A stretch of DNA of 64,000 nucleotides from Limibacter armeniacum. GTDB taxonomy: Bacteria > Bacteroidota > Bacteroidia > Cytophagales > Flammeovirgaceae. The notes below the pieces were generated by a model. It searched no databases. It was not told where the DNA came from and worked only from the letters and a program-made list of their open reading frames with translations. The stretch covers positions 232,727 through 296,726 of the forward strand of contig NZ_JBAJNO010000004.1 of the NCBI RefSeq assembly GCF_036880985.1, read 5' to 3'. Made by a program: the position numbers and the translations under genes. Below, in pieces: positions 34,949 to 42,262 of this stretch (position 1 is its first letter; every line of letters begins with the position of its first letter).

Positions 34949-35152
34949 TTAATGTGATACTTCTTCAATATGTAGTTTTTCTAATAAATTGGAACAAGAG
35001 GAACATGCACATTTAAACTTTCCATGAGAAGGAGCTGATTTAGCCTTTTGTTGTATATTCACAGCTTTCGACTTGATATTATGGAAAAATTCTCTCAACT
35101 CACCTAAGGAAGGGACTTTATCCCCAAAATGAGTATTTACCCACTTGCGCAA
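34949..35152 (-). pseudogene. Truncated C-terminal end of a polymorphic toxin, possibly deaminase-type
   Basis: An open frame of 67 codons ends KFKCACSSCSNLLEKLHIEE. The C-x2-C followed by a helix resembles the zinc-binding end of deaminase-fold toxin tips, which pair with SUKH immunity proteins. There is no ATG; an in-frame TGA at 35156-35158 blocks extension, and I see no toxin-like coding upstream in any frame. The rest of the toxin, including the catalytic His-Glu, is missing, so this is probably a relic that leaves an orphan immunity gene. Confidence 0.5.
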
Positions 35153-35159
35153 GTATCAT

Positions 35160-35755
35160 TATTTCAAGCGAGCATAGCGAGTGCAGAATTACGCTACTTG
35201 TGCCTAAAGTAAATAATCGTTTCTAGTCCCTCGAAAATATCAATTTCTTACTAAAAGATAGAATAACAATCCTCAACTGATGGTAGCATCTGCTATACCC
35301 TATCATGTTGTGATCGAATACTTAAGCAGATGTATCATTGAAATCGGAAGTTTTAAACGCTTCAATGATTTATTGGTTCAACTCCTTTGGGATTGGATAA
35401 ATGGATTTACTGATACCGCAGGCTAAAGCCTACGGCTACTATTATTGAATCCCTTTGGGGTTTTTTCTCTTACAGCAAACACTGTTTCCGATAGCACCGA
35501 ACTTTGGTTGGTTATTTCAAGATGTCGCTCCTAACGGAGCTTTAAAAAGATAACCGATGGCTGATGGCTACAAAGGTTTAGCACCTTCAAGGAGTCAGGT
35601 TATCATAACTCAATGCTCGAATCTAAAGGAAACAATTTACAGCATTTATTATCTCATAACCTTGAAAGGGTGGAACAGGATAACAGCATCCTTTAGTACA
35701 TTATCAAAGGGTTATCTCTCTATTCCAATTCAATACTTGCCTATTTTTAATAAAA
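35160..35755. other. Gene-free stretch with several hairpins
   Basis: No convincing gene is seen in about 600 bp. The stretch has an imperfect palindrome CCGCAGGCT/AGCCTACGG at 35416-35435, GCTCC-TAAC-GGAGC at 35527-35540, and inverted pairs CATCTGCT/AGCAGATG and CATTGAA/TTCAATG around 35285-35375. CCTTTGGGATT and CCTTTGGGGTT occur about 70 bp apart. It looks like debris of small dispersed repeats next to the toxin remnant. Confidence 0.45.
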
Positions 35756-35787
35756 AAACACCTGAAGAGAAAGTTCTTCAGGTGTTT
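35756..35787 (-). terminator. Terminator of the quinone-reductase/AKR operon
   Basis: AAACACCTGAAGA (35756-35768) and TCTTCAGGTGTTT (35775-35787) form a perfect 13 bp stem with a 6 nt loop. On the minus strand it is followed by TTTTATT. Confidence 0.88.
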
Positions 35788-35806
35788 GAAATATCCCAAT
35801 ATGTAT

Positions 35807-36802
35807 TTAGTTGGCTGAAATTACATGTGTCAATTCCTTTTCAATAAAGGTCAGCTCTTCATGGCTAAGAGATACTTCCATTGCTTTTGCATTCTGAATA
35901 GCCTGTTCTGCATTTCTTGCCCCTGCCAGCACCACTGTAATGCCATCTTGCAAGGTTGTCCACCTTAATACCAGTTGTGCCAAACTAACAGATTTATCAG
36001 CAGCCAAACCTGATAGCTTATCGAGGAAACCTTTAACCTTATGCAAATCAAACTGCTTAAAGTATTCGTTACGGTGGTCGTCCTCTTTCAATTTTCCATC
36101 TTGGAAATATTTACCTGTCAAAAGGCCCCTTTCCATTGGACTATAGGCAATAATACCCACCTTGTTCTGAATCGCATATGGCACCAAATCACTTTCGATT
36201 GACCTGTTCAGCATACTATAGGCCACCTGATTACTGGCTGGTAAAAACGTTTCAGCTGCTTCATCAAGTTGAGCTACAGCGTAGTTGCTTACACCTGCTG
36301 CCCTAATTTTCCCTTGCTCCACCAAACGTTCCATCGTTTCCATCACTTCGCTAATGGCAGTACTGTCATCTGGCCAATGCAATTGAAGCAAGTCTATATA
36401 ATCTGTCTTCAGCCTTTTCAGACTGTCCTCCACCTCTCTGATGATACTTCCCTTTCCTGCATACTTGTAAACAGGAATTGTATTCCCATTTTCTACTGCA
36501 TCAAAGAAATGAATGCCCTTCCCTTGATTGCTGCCATCCCAAACCAATCCGAATTTTGTCAGCAATTGAATTGAAGAACGGTCCTTTCCTTTTATGGCTT
36601 CTCCAATAACCTCCTCACTCAAGCCAAATCCATAAAATGGTGCTGTATCAATGGTTGTTACCCCATTTTCCAACGAAGCCTGAACGGAAGCAATCGAATC
36701 TTTATGGACATTACCGCCCCACATATTACCACCAATGGCAAAGGATCCGTATGTGATCGCTGACAGTTTTATATCCGTATTCCCTAGTGCTCTGTATTCC
36801 AT
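35807..36802 (-). CDS. Aldo/keto reductase
   Basis: NAD(P)H-dependent oxidoreductase of 331 residues from MEYRALGNTDIKLS. The catalytic tetrad is visible: Asp in TTIDTAPFYG with Tyr in the same motif, Lys in IQLLTKFGLVW, and His in LLQLHWPDD. Cofactor-binding parts are AGVSNYAV, IIAYSPMERGLLTGKY and VLAGARNAEQAIQNAKA. The start at 36811 would add MID and overlap the upstream stop; 36802 is the family-like start. It is the last gene of a tight three-gene operon divergent from a LysR regulator. The substrate is unknown; sugar or quinone-derived carbonyls are possible. Confidence 0.92.
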   Translation of the reverse strand: MEYRALGNTDIKLSAITYGSFAIGGNMWGGNVHKDSIASVQASLENGVTTIDTAPFYGFGLSEEVIGEAIKGKDRSSIQLLTKFGLVWDGSNQGKGIHFFDAVENGNTIPVYKYAGKGSIIREVEDSLKRLKTDYIDLLQLHWPDDSTAISEVMETMERLVEQGKIRAAGVSNYAVAQLDEAAETFLPASNQVAYSMLNRSIESDLVPYAIQNKVGIIAYSPMERGLLTGKYFQDGKLKEDDHRNEYFKQFDLHKVKGFLDKLSGLAADKSVSLAQLVLRWTTLQDGITVVLAGARNAEQAIQNAKAMEVSLSHEELTFIEKELTHVISAN

Positions 36803-36807
36803 ATCAA

Positions 36808-37095
36808 TCAAAGGATTTTAGTTTTATGTATAATTGGCTGCTCAGCCAGTTTTTCATCAATAATACTGGCGAACGCTTTTATATATGGGCGCTGATTGTG
36901 CTGGTCAAGTCCTTGCTGATCCTGCCATATCTCATAGAATACAAACATGTTTTCATCGTCGGTACCCTGATGCAGATCATACTGGAGACAGGCTGCTTCT
37001 TTGCGTGAATGCTCCACCATAGTATTAAGGACTTGCAATACTTCCTCCCTGTGCTCAGGTTTTGCCTTAATGATAGCTGTCAGATAGACTTTCAT
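36808..37095 (-). CDS. Antibiotic biosynthesis monooxygenase (ABM) domain protein, YgiN-like
   Basis: The 95-residue ferredoxin-like ABM protein starts MKVYLTAIIKAKPEHREEVL and contains HSRKEAACLQYDLHQG, FVFYEIWQDQQGLDQHNQRP and YIKAF, all typical of the YgiN type. YgiN pairs with the quinone reductase MdaB in enteric bacteria. The same pair occurs here: its start codon overlaps the end of the MdaB-like gene by 4 bp. A role in quinone redox cycling is therefore likely. Confidence 0.9.
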   Translation of the reverse strand: MKVYLTAIIKAKPEHREEVLQVLNTMVEHSRKEAACLQYDLHQGTDDENMFVFYEIWQDQQGLDQHNQRPYIKAFASIIDEKLAEQPIIHKTKIL

Positions 37096-37712
37096 AATTC
37101 TATTTCGGTTTGCTTGAACTCTTCATTGAATACTTCTTCCAAGTGCTCAGCGTATTTTTTAATGTCTCGCTCAACATTGGCATTCTTCTCCACATCATGG
37201 AAATGGAAACTCTTCAACGGTTCCAACCCAGTGAAGGCATTCATACGATGAAATCCGAACATGGCACCTTCATCCACTGATTTTTGGTCAAAGAACTCAC
37301 CCGGCAAGGTAAAAGCTGTAGCCGGAGCATTCCATGAAGTGGTCAGCATATACTTACGCCCATGCATCATCCCTCCTGTTCCGTAGTTGATTGACGGATT
37401 GGAAGCATCCCTGCCGTCACTGTGGTAGATCCCTTTCGCATGGCCTGCCGTGAATACCTCATCGATGTACTTCTTGAAACCGTTTGGCAACTGGAACCAC
37501 CAGACTGGTGTATGGTAGATGATATAGTCTGCCCATACAAATTTCTCCACTTCCTGATCCTTGTCGTATCCTTCAGCGATATGGGTAACCTGAACATTGA
37601 TACCATCCTGATTTTTAAAGAATTCCATTGTTTGTTCAGTCACAGTCTGGTTATATCTGCCTCCTGAGTGTCCGAAATTCTGTCCAGCATTAATGATCAA
37701 TACATTTTTCAT
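37092..37712 (-). CDS. mdaB: NAD(P)H quinone oxidoreductase, MdaB/flavodoxin-fold
   Basis: From the Met at 37712 the protein starts MKNVLIINAGQNFGHSGGRY, with the flavin phosphate loop. It continues with YIIYHTPVWWFQLPNGFKKYIDEVF, GRKYMLTTSWNAPATAF and FHRMNAFTGLEPL, which match MdaB-type FAD-dependent quinone reductases. An upstream ATG at 37757 would reach into the regulator-binding region and is not favoured. First gene of the operon with ABM and aldo/keto reductase. Likely induced through the divergent LysR protein. Confidence 0.92.
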   Translation of the reverse strand: MKNVLIINAGQNFGHSGGRYNQTVTEQTMEFFKNQDGINVQVTHIAEGYDKDQEVEKFVWADYIIYHTPVWWFQLPNGFKKYIDEVFTAGHAKGIYHSDGRDASNPSINYGTGGMMHGRKYMLTTSWNAPATAFTLPGEFFDQKSVDEGAMFGFHRMNAFTGLEPLKSFHFHDVEKNANVERDIKKYAEHLEEVFNEEFKQTEIEL

Positions 37713-37754
37713 AGTTGTGTTGTTTTGTTTCATGATGCAAAGAAATAGCACAAT

Positions 37755-37809
37755 CAACTATGATAAAAATAGTTTAATTCATAGCTTTCTATCATAATTA
37801 TAATAGTTG
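37755..37809. promoter_or_regulatory. LysR-type operator region between mdaB and lysR-type gene
   Basis: CAACTATGATAA (37755-37766) and TTATAATAGTTG (37798-37809) are inverted copies with one mismatch. Between them ATAG-CTTT-CTAT (37781-37792) forms a second small inverted repeat. LysR proteins bind such paired dyads in divergent promoters. Confidence 0.55.
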
Positions 37810-37816
37810 AAATGAT

Positions 37817-38710
37817 ATGGTAAATCTGGAGTGGTACAGGACTTTTAAGGCAGTCTATAAGGTAGGAACCCTAACGGGTGCAGCAGAAGAATTATTTATA
37901 TCCCAACCCGGTGTCAGTTTGCATCTCAGCTCACTGGAAGCCTATGTAGGGTATAAGCTGTTCAAGAGAACGGGCAGAAAAATGATTCCAACTGAGCGGG
38001 GAAAGATACTTTTCAACGTGATTTCAGAGCCGATGGCAAAACTGGAAGAAGCGGAAAAGACCTTCCAGAAAAGTACTGAAAAGGATACGCCGACGGTCAG
38101 TGTAGGAATGTGCTTTGAGACTTTCCAGATCACGCTTGAGCCTTATGTCGCTTCTTTGCCTTTCAATATGATTATCAGCTTTGGGGAATACCCTGAGATG
38201 ATTGACCAACTCGAAAAAGGCATTCTTGACCTGATTATCACGCCACATAAAAGCAGTTCGACCAGCATTGATTTTGAGGCATTTTCCTCGGAAAAAATAT
38301 TGCTGGTAGGTAGCAACAGCATTGATATACAGGATTTTCAAAACATTGTAGCGGAACAGTCACTGGGTCAGCTGGAAGAGTGGCTTATCAGCCATAAATG
38401 GTTTGGCACCACCGGAGATATGGAACACCTTTTCCGGTTCTGGCGCCTCAACTTCGGTAAACACCCTGACTTCAGGCCAAACTTTATTGTTCCTAACCTG
38501 CATTCCATTGTCCGATGCCTGAAGGCTGGAAATGGATTAGCTGTTGTACCTGATTTTCTTTGTAGGGAAGAAATCAAAAACAATCAGATTCAACTGGTTT
38601 GGGAAGGGAAAGAATTGCTGGAGAATACACTGTATTTTGGCTCTAAAAAGTTGAACAGCAAAAAGGATGAAATAGCACATCTCAAAAGTTTATTGAAGGA
38701 TACCATGTGA
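37817..38710 (+). CDS. LysR-family transcriptional regulator
   Basis: This 297-residue protein has an N-terminal winged HTH (MVNLEWYRTFKAVYKVGTLT, AAEELFISQPGVSLHLSSLE, LFKRTGRKMIPTERGKILF). A substrate-binding domain follows from about residue 90, with ISFGEYPEMIDQLEKGILDLIITP. It is transcribed away from the mdaB-ABM-AKR operon across a 104 bp gap carrying an inverted repeat, so it most likely controls that operon, perhaps in response to quinones or electrophiles. Confidence 0.92.
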   Translation: MVNLEWYRTFKAVYKVGTLTGAAEELFISQPGVSLHLSSLEAYVGYKLFKRTGRKMIPTERGKILFNVISEPMAKLEEAEKTFQKSTEKDTPTVSVGMCFETFQITLEPYVASLPFNMIISFGEYPEMIDQLEKGILDLIITPHKSSSTSIDFEAFSSEKILLVGSNSIDIQDFQNIVAEQSLGQLEEWLISHKWFGTTGDMEHLFRFWRLNFGKHPDFRPNFIVPNLHSIVRCLKAGNGLAVVPDFLCREEIKNNQIQLVWEGKELLENTLYFGSKKLNSKKDEIAHLKSLLKDTM

Positions 38711-38778
38711 CTTTCTGAAGCTGCTACACTATCTTGAGAAATACTTATACTGGGTATTGAATTTTTATATTAAACTAA

Positions 38779-39579
38779 ATGAGAACAATCAGCTTTATCA
38801 TTTACTTACTGACTGCCTGTTTTTTGGTGATTTCCAGTTGTAACAAGCGTGCAGAAAGTAAAGAAAAGGAAGTCATTACCATTGCAGCAGCTGCCAATAT
38901 GCAGTTTGCCATTCAAGCTTTGGCAGACTCTTTTGCCAAAGAGCATCGGCTTGAATATAACTTGGTGATCAGCTCATCTGGAAAACTGACAGCACAGATC
39001 AAGGAAGGAGCGCCATACGATATTTTTGTCTCTGCCAATATGAAATACCCTAAGGAGATTGACAGCATCGGAAAGGCTGCAACCACCCCAAAAGTATACG
39101 CTTACGGGAAACTTGTTCTTTGGTCGATGATGGAAAACATCTCACCATCCATAGAAGCACTTACAGGGAATAAGGTAAACCACATTGCCTTGGCAAACCC
39201 TGCAACTGCCCCATATGGAAAAGCCGCTACGGAATCCTTAGAAAAAACGGAATTAACGGAAAAAGTAAAGGGCAAACTGGTGTTTGGGGAGAGCATCGCA
39301 CAAACCAACCAGTTTATCACATCAAAGTCTGCCGAACTGGGGTTTACGGCACTCTCAGTCGTACTTTCACCTGAAATGAAGGGAAAAGGCAAATGGACAC
39401 AAGTTCCCGATAGTCTTTATACTCCTTTGGAGCAAGGTGTTATTATTGTCAAGCAAGACAAGACAGTCAGACCTGAAGTACTGCGCTTTTATCAGTACCT
39501 ATTTTCGACTGACGCAAAAAAAATATTGAAAGCATTTGGATACGCAGTAAATGAATCGACTATCAGGACACATCACTAA
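38779..39579 (+). CDS. modA: Molybdate ABC transporter substrate-binding lipoprotein
   Basis: The 266-residue ModA-type protein has the signal MRTISFIIYLLTACFLVISS followed by Cys, then VITIAAAANMQFAIQALADSF, NLVISSSGKLTAQIKEGAPYDIFVSANM, HIALANPATAPYGKAATESLE and ALSVVLSPEMKGKGKW. These are the oxyanion-binding regions of ModA. It is anchored by lipid in the periplasm. It opens a tight modA-mop-modB-modC operon and overlaps the next gene by 29 bp. Confidence 0.94.
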   Translation: MRTISFIIYLLTACFLVISSCNKRAESKEKEVITIAAAANMQFAIQALADSFAKEHRLEYNLVISSSGKLTAQIKEGAPYDIFVSANMKYPKEIDSIGKAATTPKVYAYGKLVLWSMMENISPSIEALTGNKVNHIALANPATAPYGKAATESLEKTELTEKVKGKLVFGESIAQTNQFITSKSAELGFTALSVVLSPEMKGKGKWTQVPDSLYTPLEQGVIIVKQDKTVRPEVLRFYQYLFSTDAKKILKAFGYAVNESTIRTHH

Positions 39580-39949
39580 TATTCGGGTCAGTGGCAGCAT
39601 GTCTTTGGTTACAGTAAAAGTAGCAACCATTGAACTTCAAACCATTATTATTGAAACACCAGAAACAGCAGCTTACTTGAAGGTTGACCACCCGATTCAT
39701 ATACTTTTCAAGGAAACCGAAGTAGTAATAGGCACTGATACGGAACATGCCGTGAGTCTGACCAACAAGATAAAAGGATCGTTAGCTGTAATTGAAAAAG
39801 GTTCTCTTCTAAGCAAGCTGACCATCGAAAGCGAAGTAGGCAACCTGATAGCCATTATCAGCAGCGATGCCGTTAGGCAACTGGACTTACAACAAAACGA
39901 TACCGTCATAGCCATGATCAAGTTAAATGAAATAATGCTCTCTGAATAA
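39551..39949 (+). CDS. TOBE/Mop-domain molybdate-binding protein
   Basis: The 132-residue protein is made of two Mop-like TOBE repeats: SGHITNIRVSGSMSLVTVKV and, later, NKIKGSLAVIEKGSLLSKLTIE. The second includes AIISSDAVRQLDLQQNDTVIAMIK, the classic Mop motif. Such di-Mop proteins bind molybdate in the cytoplasm. It lies between modA and modB, where other bacteria often have only a C-terminal TOBE in ModC; here it may store molybdate or regulate the importer. The ATG overlaps the end of modA and the stop overlaps the modB start by 1 bp. Confidence 0.88.
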   Translation: MNRLSGHITNIRVSGSMSLVTVKVATIELQTIIIETPETAAYLKVDHPIHILFKETEVVIGTDTEHAVSLTNKIKGSLAVIEKGSLLSKLTIESEVGNLIAIISSDAVRQLDLQQNDTVIAMIKLNEIMLSE

Positions 39950-40620
39950 TGGATTGGACACCCCTGATACTGACATTTGAGCTGGCAACCGTTACGACAT
40001 TGCTCCTTTTTCCCCTCTCTCTGATGCTGTCCTTCTGGCTGGTGCGAACCAACTCCAAATTAAAGCCCCTGATCGAAACATTGGTCAGTATGCCTTTGGT
40101 GCTGCCCCCTACAGTGTTGGGTTTTTACTTTTTGGTGGCATTCAGCCCCAACAATGTATTCGGAGAATGGCTAACCGATTGGTTCGGCATCAAACTGGTT
40201 TTCTCTTTCGGAGGATTGGTGGTAGCTTCACTGTTATACAGTCTGCCGTTTATGGTACATCCCCTTCAAGCAGGATTGGCAGGGCTATCTCCCACGCTGA
40301 CTGAAGCTGCTTATGTGATGGGAAAATCCAAGTTAACCACACTCTTAAAGGTACAGCTACCGAATATCAAACCCGCTATCCTGACAGGTATCGTCCTTTC
40401 TTTTGCGCATACGGTAGGTGAATTCGGGGTAGTGCTGATGATCGGTGGCAGTATTCCGGGCAAAACCAAGGTAGCTTCCATTGCTATCTATGAGGAAGTG
40501 GAAGCCCTTCATTACGGTGTTGCCAATGTCTATTCCCTAATCCTTTTTGCCATTACTTTTTGTGTATTGCTGTCTGTCTACCTTGTCAATGGCGGCTACC
40601 TGAAACGATTTCTGAAATGA
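39949..40620 (+). CDS. modB: Molybdate ABC transporter permease
   Basis: The 223-residue membrane protein has about five or six hydrophobic segments. Seen are LVSMPLVLPPTVLGFYFLVA and LLYSLPFMVHPLQAGLAGLSPTLTEAAYVMGKSKLTTLLKVQLPNIKPAILTG in part, which holds the EAA loop that contacts the ATPase, and AHTVGEFGVVLMIGGSIPG, a ModB signature. It sits between mop and modC with 1-4 bp overlaps, so translation is probably coupled. Confidence 0.95.
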   Translation: MDWTPLILTFELATVTTLLLFPLSLMLSFWLVRTNSKLKPLIETLVSMPLVLPPTVLGFYFLVAFSPNNVFGEWLTDWFGIKLVFSFGGLVVASLLYSLPFMVHPLQAGLAGLSPTLTEAAYVMGKSKLTTLLKVQLPNIKPAILTGIVLSFAHTVGEFGVVLMIGGSIPGKTKVASIAIYEEVEALHYGVANVYSLILFAITFCVLLSVYLVNGGYLKRFLK

Positions 40621-41495
40621 TTGAACTGAATATACAGAAGCGGCTCAATGCCACAGCAGGAGAAATGCAACTGCAAGTCAATTGTCAAATTGAGCAGGGT
40701 ACATTTACCACGCTTTATGGTGAATCCGGTGCAGGAAAGACCTCCACCCTCCGCATGCTCTCCGGTTTGATGTCACCTGACAATGGACGCATTACAGTCA
40801 ATGGCAAGGTATGGTTTGATTCAGAAAAAAGGATTAACCTCTCCCCTCAGCAGCGCAGTATCGGGTATGTCTTTCAGGATTATGCCCTATTTCCAAATAT
40901 GACGGTACAGGAAAACCTACAGTTTGCCTTGGCGAAAGGTCAACCTCAAAACATTATTGGCGAACTGATAGAAATGATGGAACTGGGAGACCTGCAAAAT
41001 CGGAAACCCACTACCCTTTCAGGCGGTCAGCAGCAACGTGTAGCCTTGGCAAGAGCATTGGTACAACGTCCTCAGCTGCTACTGCTGGATGAACCGCTTG
41101 CCGCACTGGATATCAAAATCAGGCTCAAGTTGCAAGACTTTCTACTGAAAGTACATAGGGAATATAAGCTGACTACCCTCCTGATCAGCCATGATATAGG
41201 TGAAATCACCAAGCTATCCCAACAGGTGATGGTACTTGAGAAAGGTAAGATCACCCGACAAGGCACACCTGCCGCCATCTTTACTGATAACCATATCAGT
41301 GGCAAATTCCGGTTTGCAGGAGAAATACTTCAAATTGATAAACAGGAAGTAGTTTATATTGTCACCGTACTGGTACAGCAGAATATCGTCAAGGTTATTG
41401 CACAGGAGGAAGAAGTCAAAAAATTCCAGATTGGGGATAAGGTAATACTGGCATCAAAAGCTTTCAATCCGATAATTTTGCCAGTGGTAGATTAA
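40617..41495 (+). CDS. modC: Molybdate ABC transporter ATP-binding protein
   Basis: From the ATG at 40617, overlapping the modB stop, the protein has 292 residues. Walker A is GESGAGKTS, the Q-loop lies in GYVFQDYALFPNMTV, the signature is LSGGQQQRVALARAL, Walker B is LLLLDEPLAAL, and the His switch is in LLISHDIGEI. A short C-terminal region resembling a reduced TOBE domain follows. An upstream ATG at 40560 lies deep in modB and is rejected. It energises uptake of molybdate for molybdoenzymes, none of which are encoded in the window. Confidence 0.95.
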   Translation: MIELNIQKRLNATAGEMQLQVNCQIEQGTFTTLYGESGAGKTSTLRMLSGLMSPDNGRITVNGKVWFDSEKRINLSPQQRSIGYVFQDYALFPNMTVQENLQFALAKGQPQNIIGELIEMMELGDLQNRKPTTLSGGQQQRVALARALVQRPQLLLLDEPLAALDIKIRLKLQDFLLKVHREYKLTTLLISHDIGEITKLSQQVMVLEKGKITRQGTPAAIFTDNHISGKFRFAGEILQIDKQEVVYIVTVLVQQNIVKVIAQEEEVKKFQIGDKVILASKAFNPIILPVVD

Positions 41496-41527
41496 ATGGT
41501 GCGTTTACAAATTCAAACTGTATTTAA

Positions 41528-42250
41528 ATGAATGACATGACATCTATTATAGACGAATATATCCAATTCTGTAAATACGTTGACTTCATAGATAACTATA
41601 CATTTAAGCATGATACTGTAGATCAGTATACAGTAAAACAATTGGTCCATCAACAAAATTTTAGATCAGCTTATGAGAGTGTCAATGATCATCTAGATGA
41701 GAGCCTTACTTGTATAAACTTCTCTTTTAAGAGAATGAGAGAAGCTATTATCTATAACCAAATCAAGAGTGTTTATTCAGAAAATCAGTCACATTATCAT
41801 AAGTTAATCAAGCTTCAATTTGAACAGAGCTTTTTAGATCATGATCCTATGTTCTTCCGACTAGAATTTACGCTTAATTTATGCTACTATTTCAGCTATG
41901 CAAAGCTTGGGAAAGAAGTTCTATTCAATATGATCGACCAATTTATTCGGAGCAGAAACAAAGTTGACAGTTATAGATACCTTGTTTTCTTGGAGTATTT
42001 TGTGGACTTAGTCAGCTCTTTTTCTACAGATTTAGGACTTTCAGAAGATGAAAAACAAAGGTTTTATATAGACATCGTTATGACTCCATTTGATCACAAT
42101 GAATTTTGTGAGGGGGTAACAGATCATCTTCGAAAAGCTTTATGGAATATTAAACCAACTGATGACTGTAGATCTATATTTGAATATTGGGCAAACTCTC
42201 CACTCACTACTATTTCAAAAATTGCATCGAAAACTTTGAGTAAAATGTAA
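41528..42250 (+). CDS. Unrecognised AT-rich gene, all-helical protein
   Basis: Encodes 240 residues, MNDMTSIIDEYIQFCKYVDF onward, rich in Phe, Tyr and acidic residues. No signal peptide or membrane span is clear. It looks mainly helical with aromatic-rich segments (LEFTLNLCYYFSYAKLGKEV, YRYLVFLEYFVDLVSSFS). It lies 32 bp after modC on the same strand, but its A+T-rich codon use differs from mod and resembles the next two genes, so it may have arrived with them. It ends 12 bp from the convergent gene. I do not recognise a family. Confidence 0.7.
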   Translation: MNDMTSIIDEYIQFCKYVDFIDNYTFKHDTVDQYTVKQLVHQQNFRSAYESVNDHLDESLTCINFSFKRMREAIIYNQIKSVYSENQSHYHKLIKLQFEQSFLDHDPMFFRLEFTLNLCYYFSYAKLGKEVLFNMIDQFIRSRNKVDSYRYLVFLEYFVDLVSSFSTDLGLSEDEKQRFYIDIVMTPFDHNEFCEGVTDHLRKALWNIKPTDDCRSIFEYWANSPLTTISKIASKTLSKM

Positions 42251-42262
42251 TAATCATTTAAA

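Noticed and set aside
35557..35847. Plus-strand open frame of 96 codons
   Set aside because: Crosses the operon terminator and the end of the aldo/keto reductase gene; composition looks non-coding.
38024..38341. Minus-strand open frame in the LysR-type gene
   Set aside because: Shadow frame of a gene with clear domain structure.
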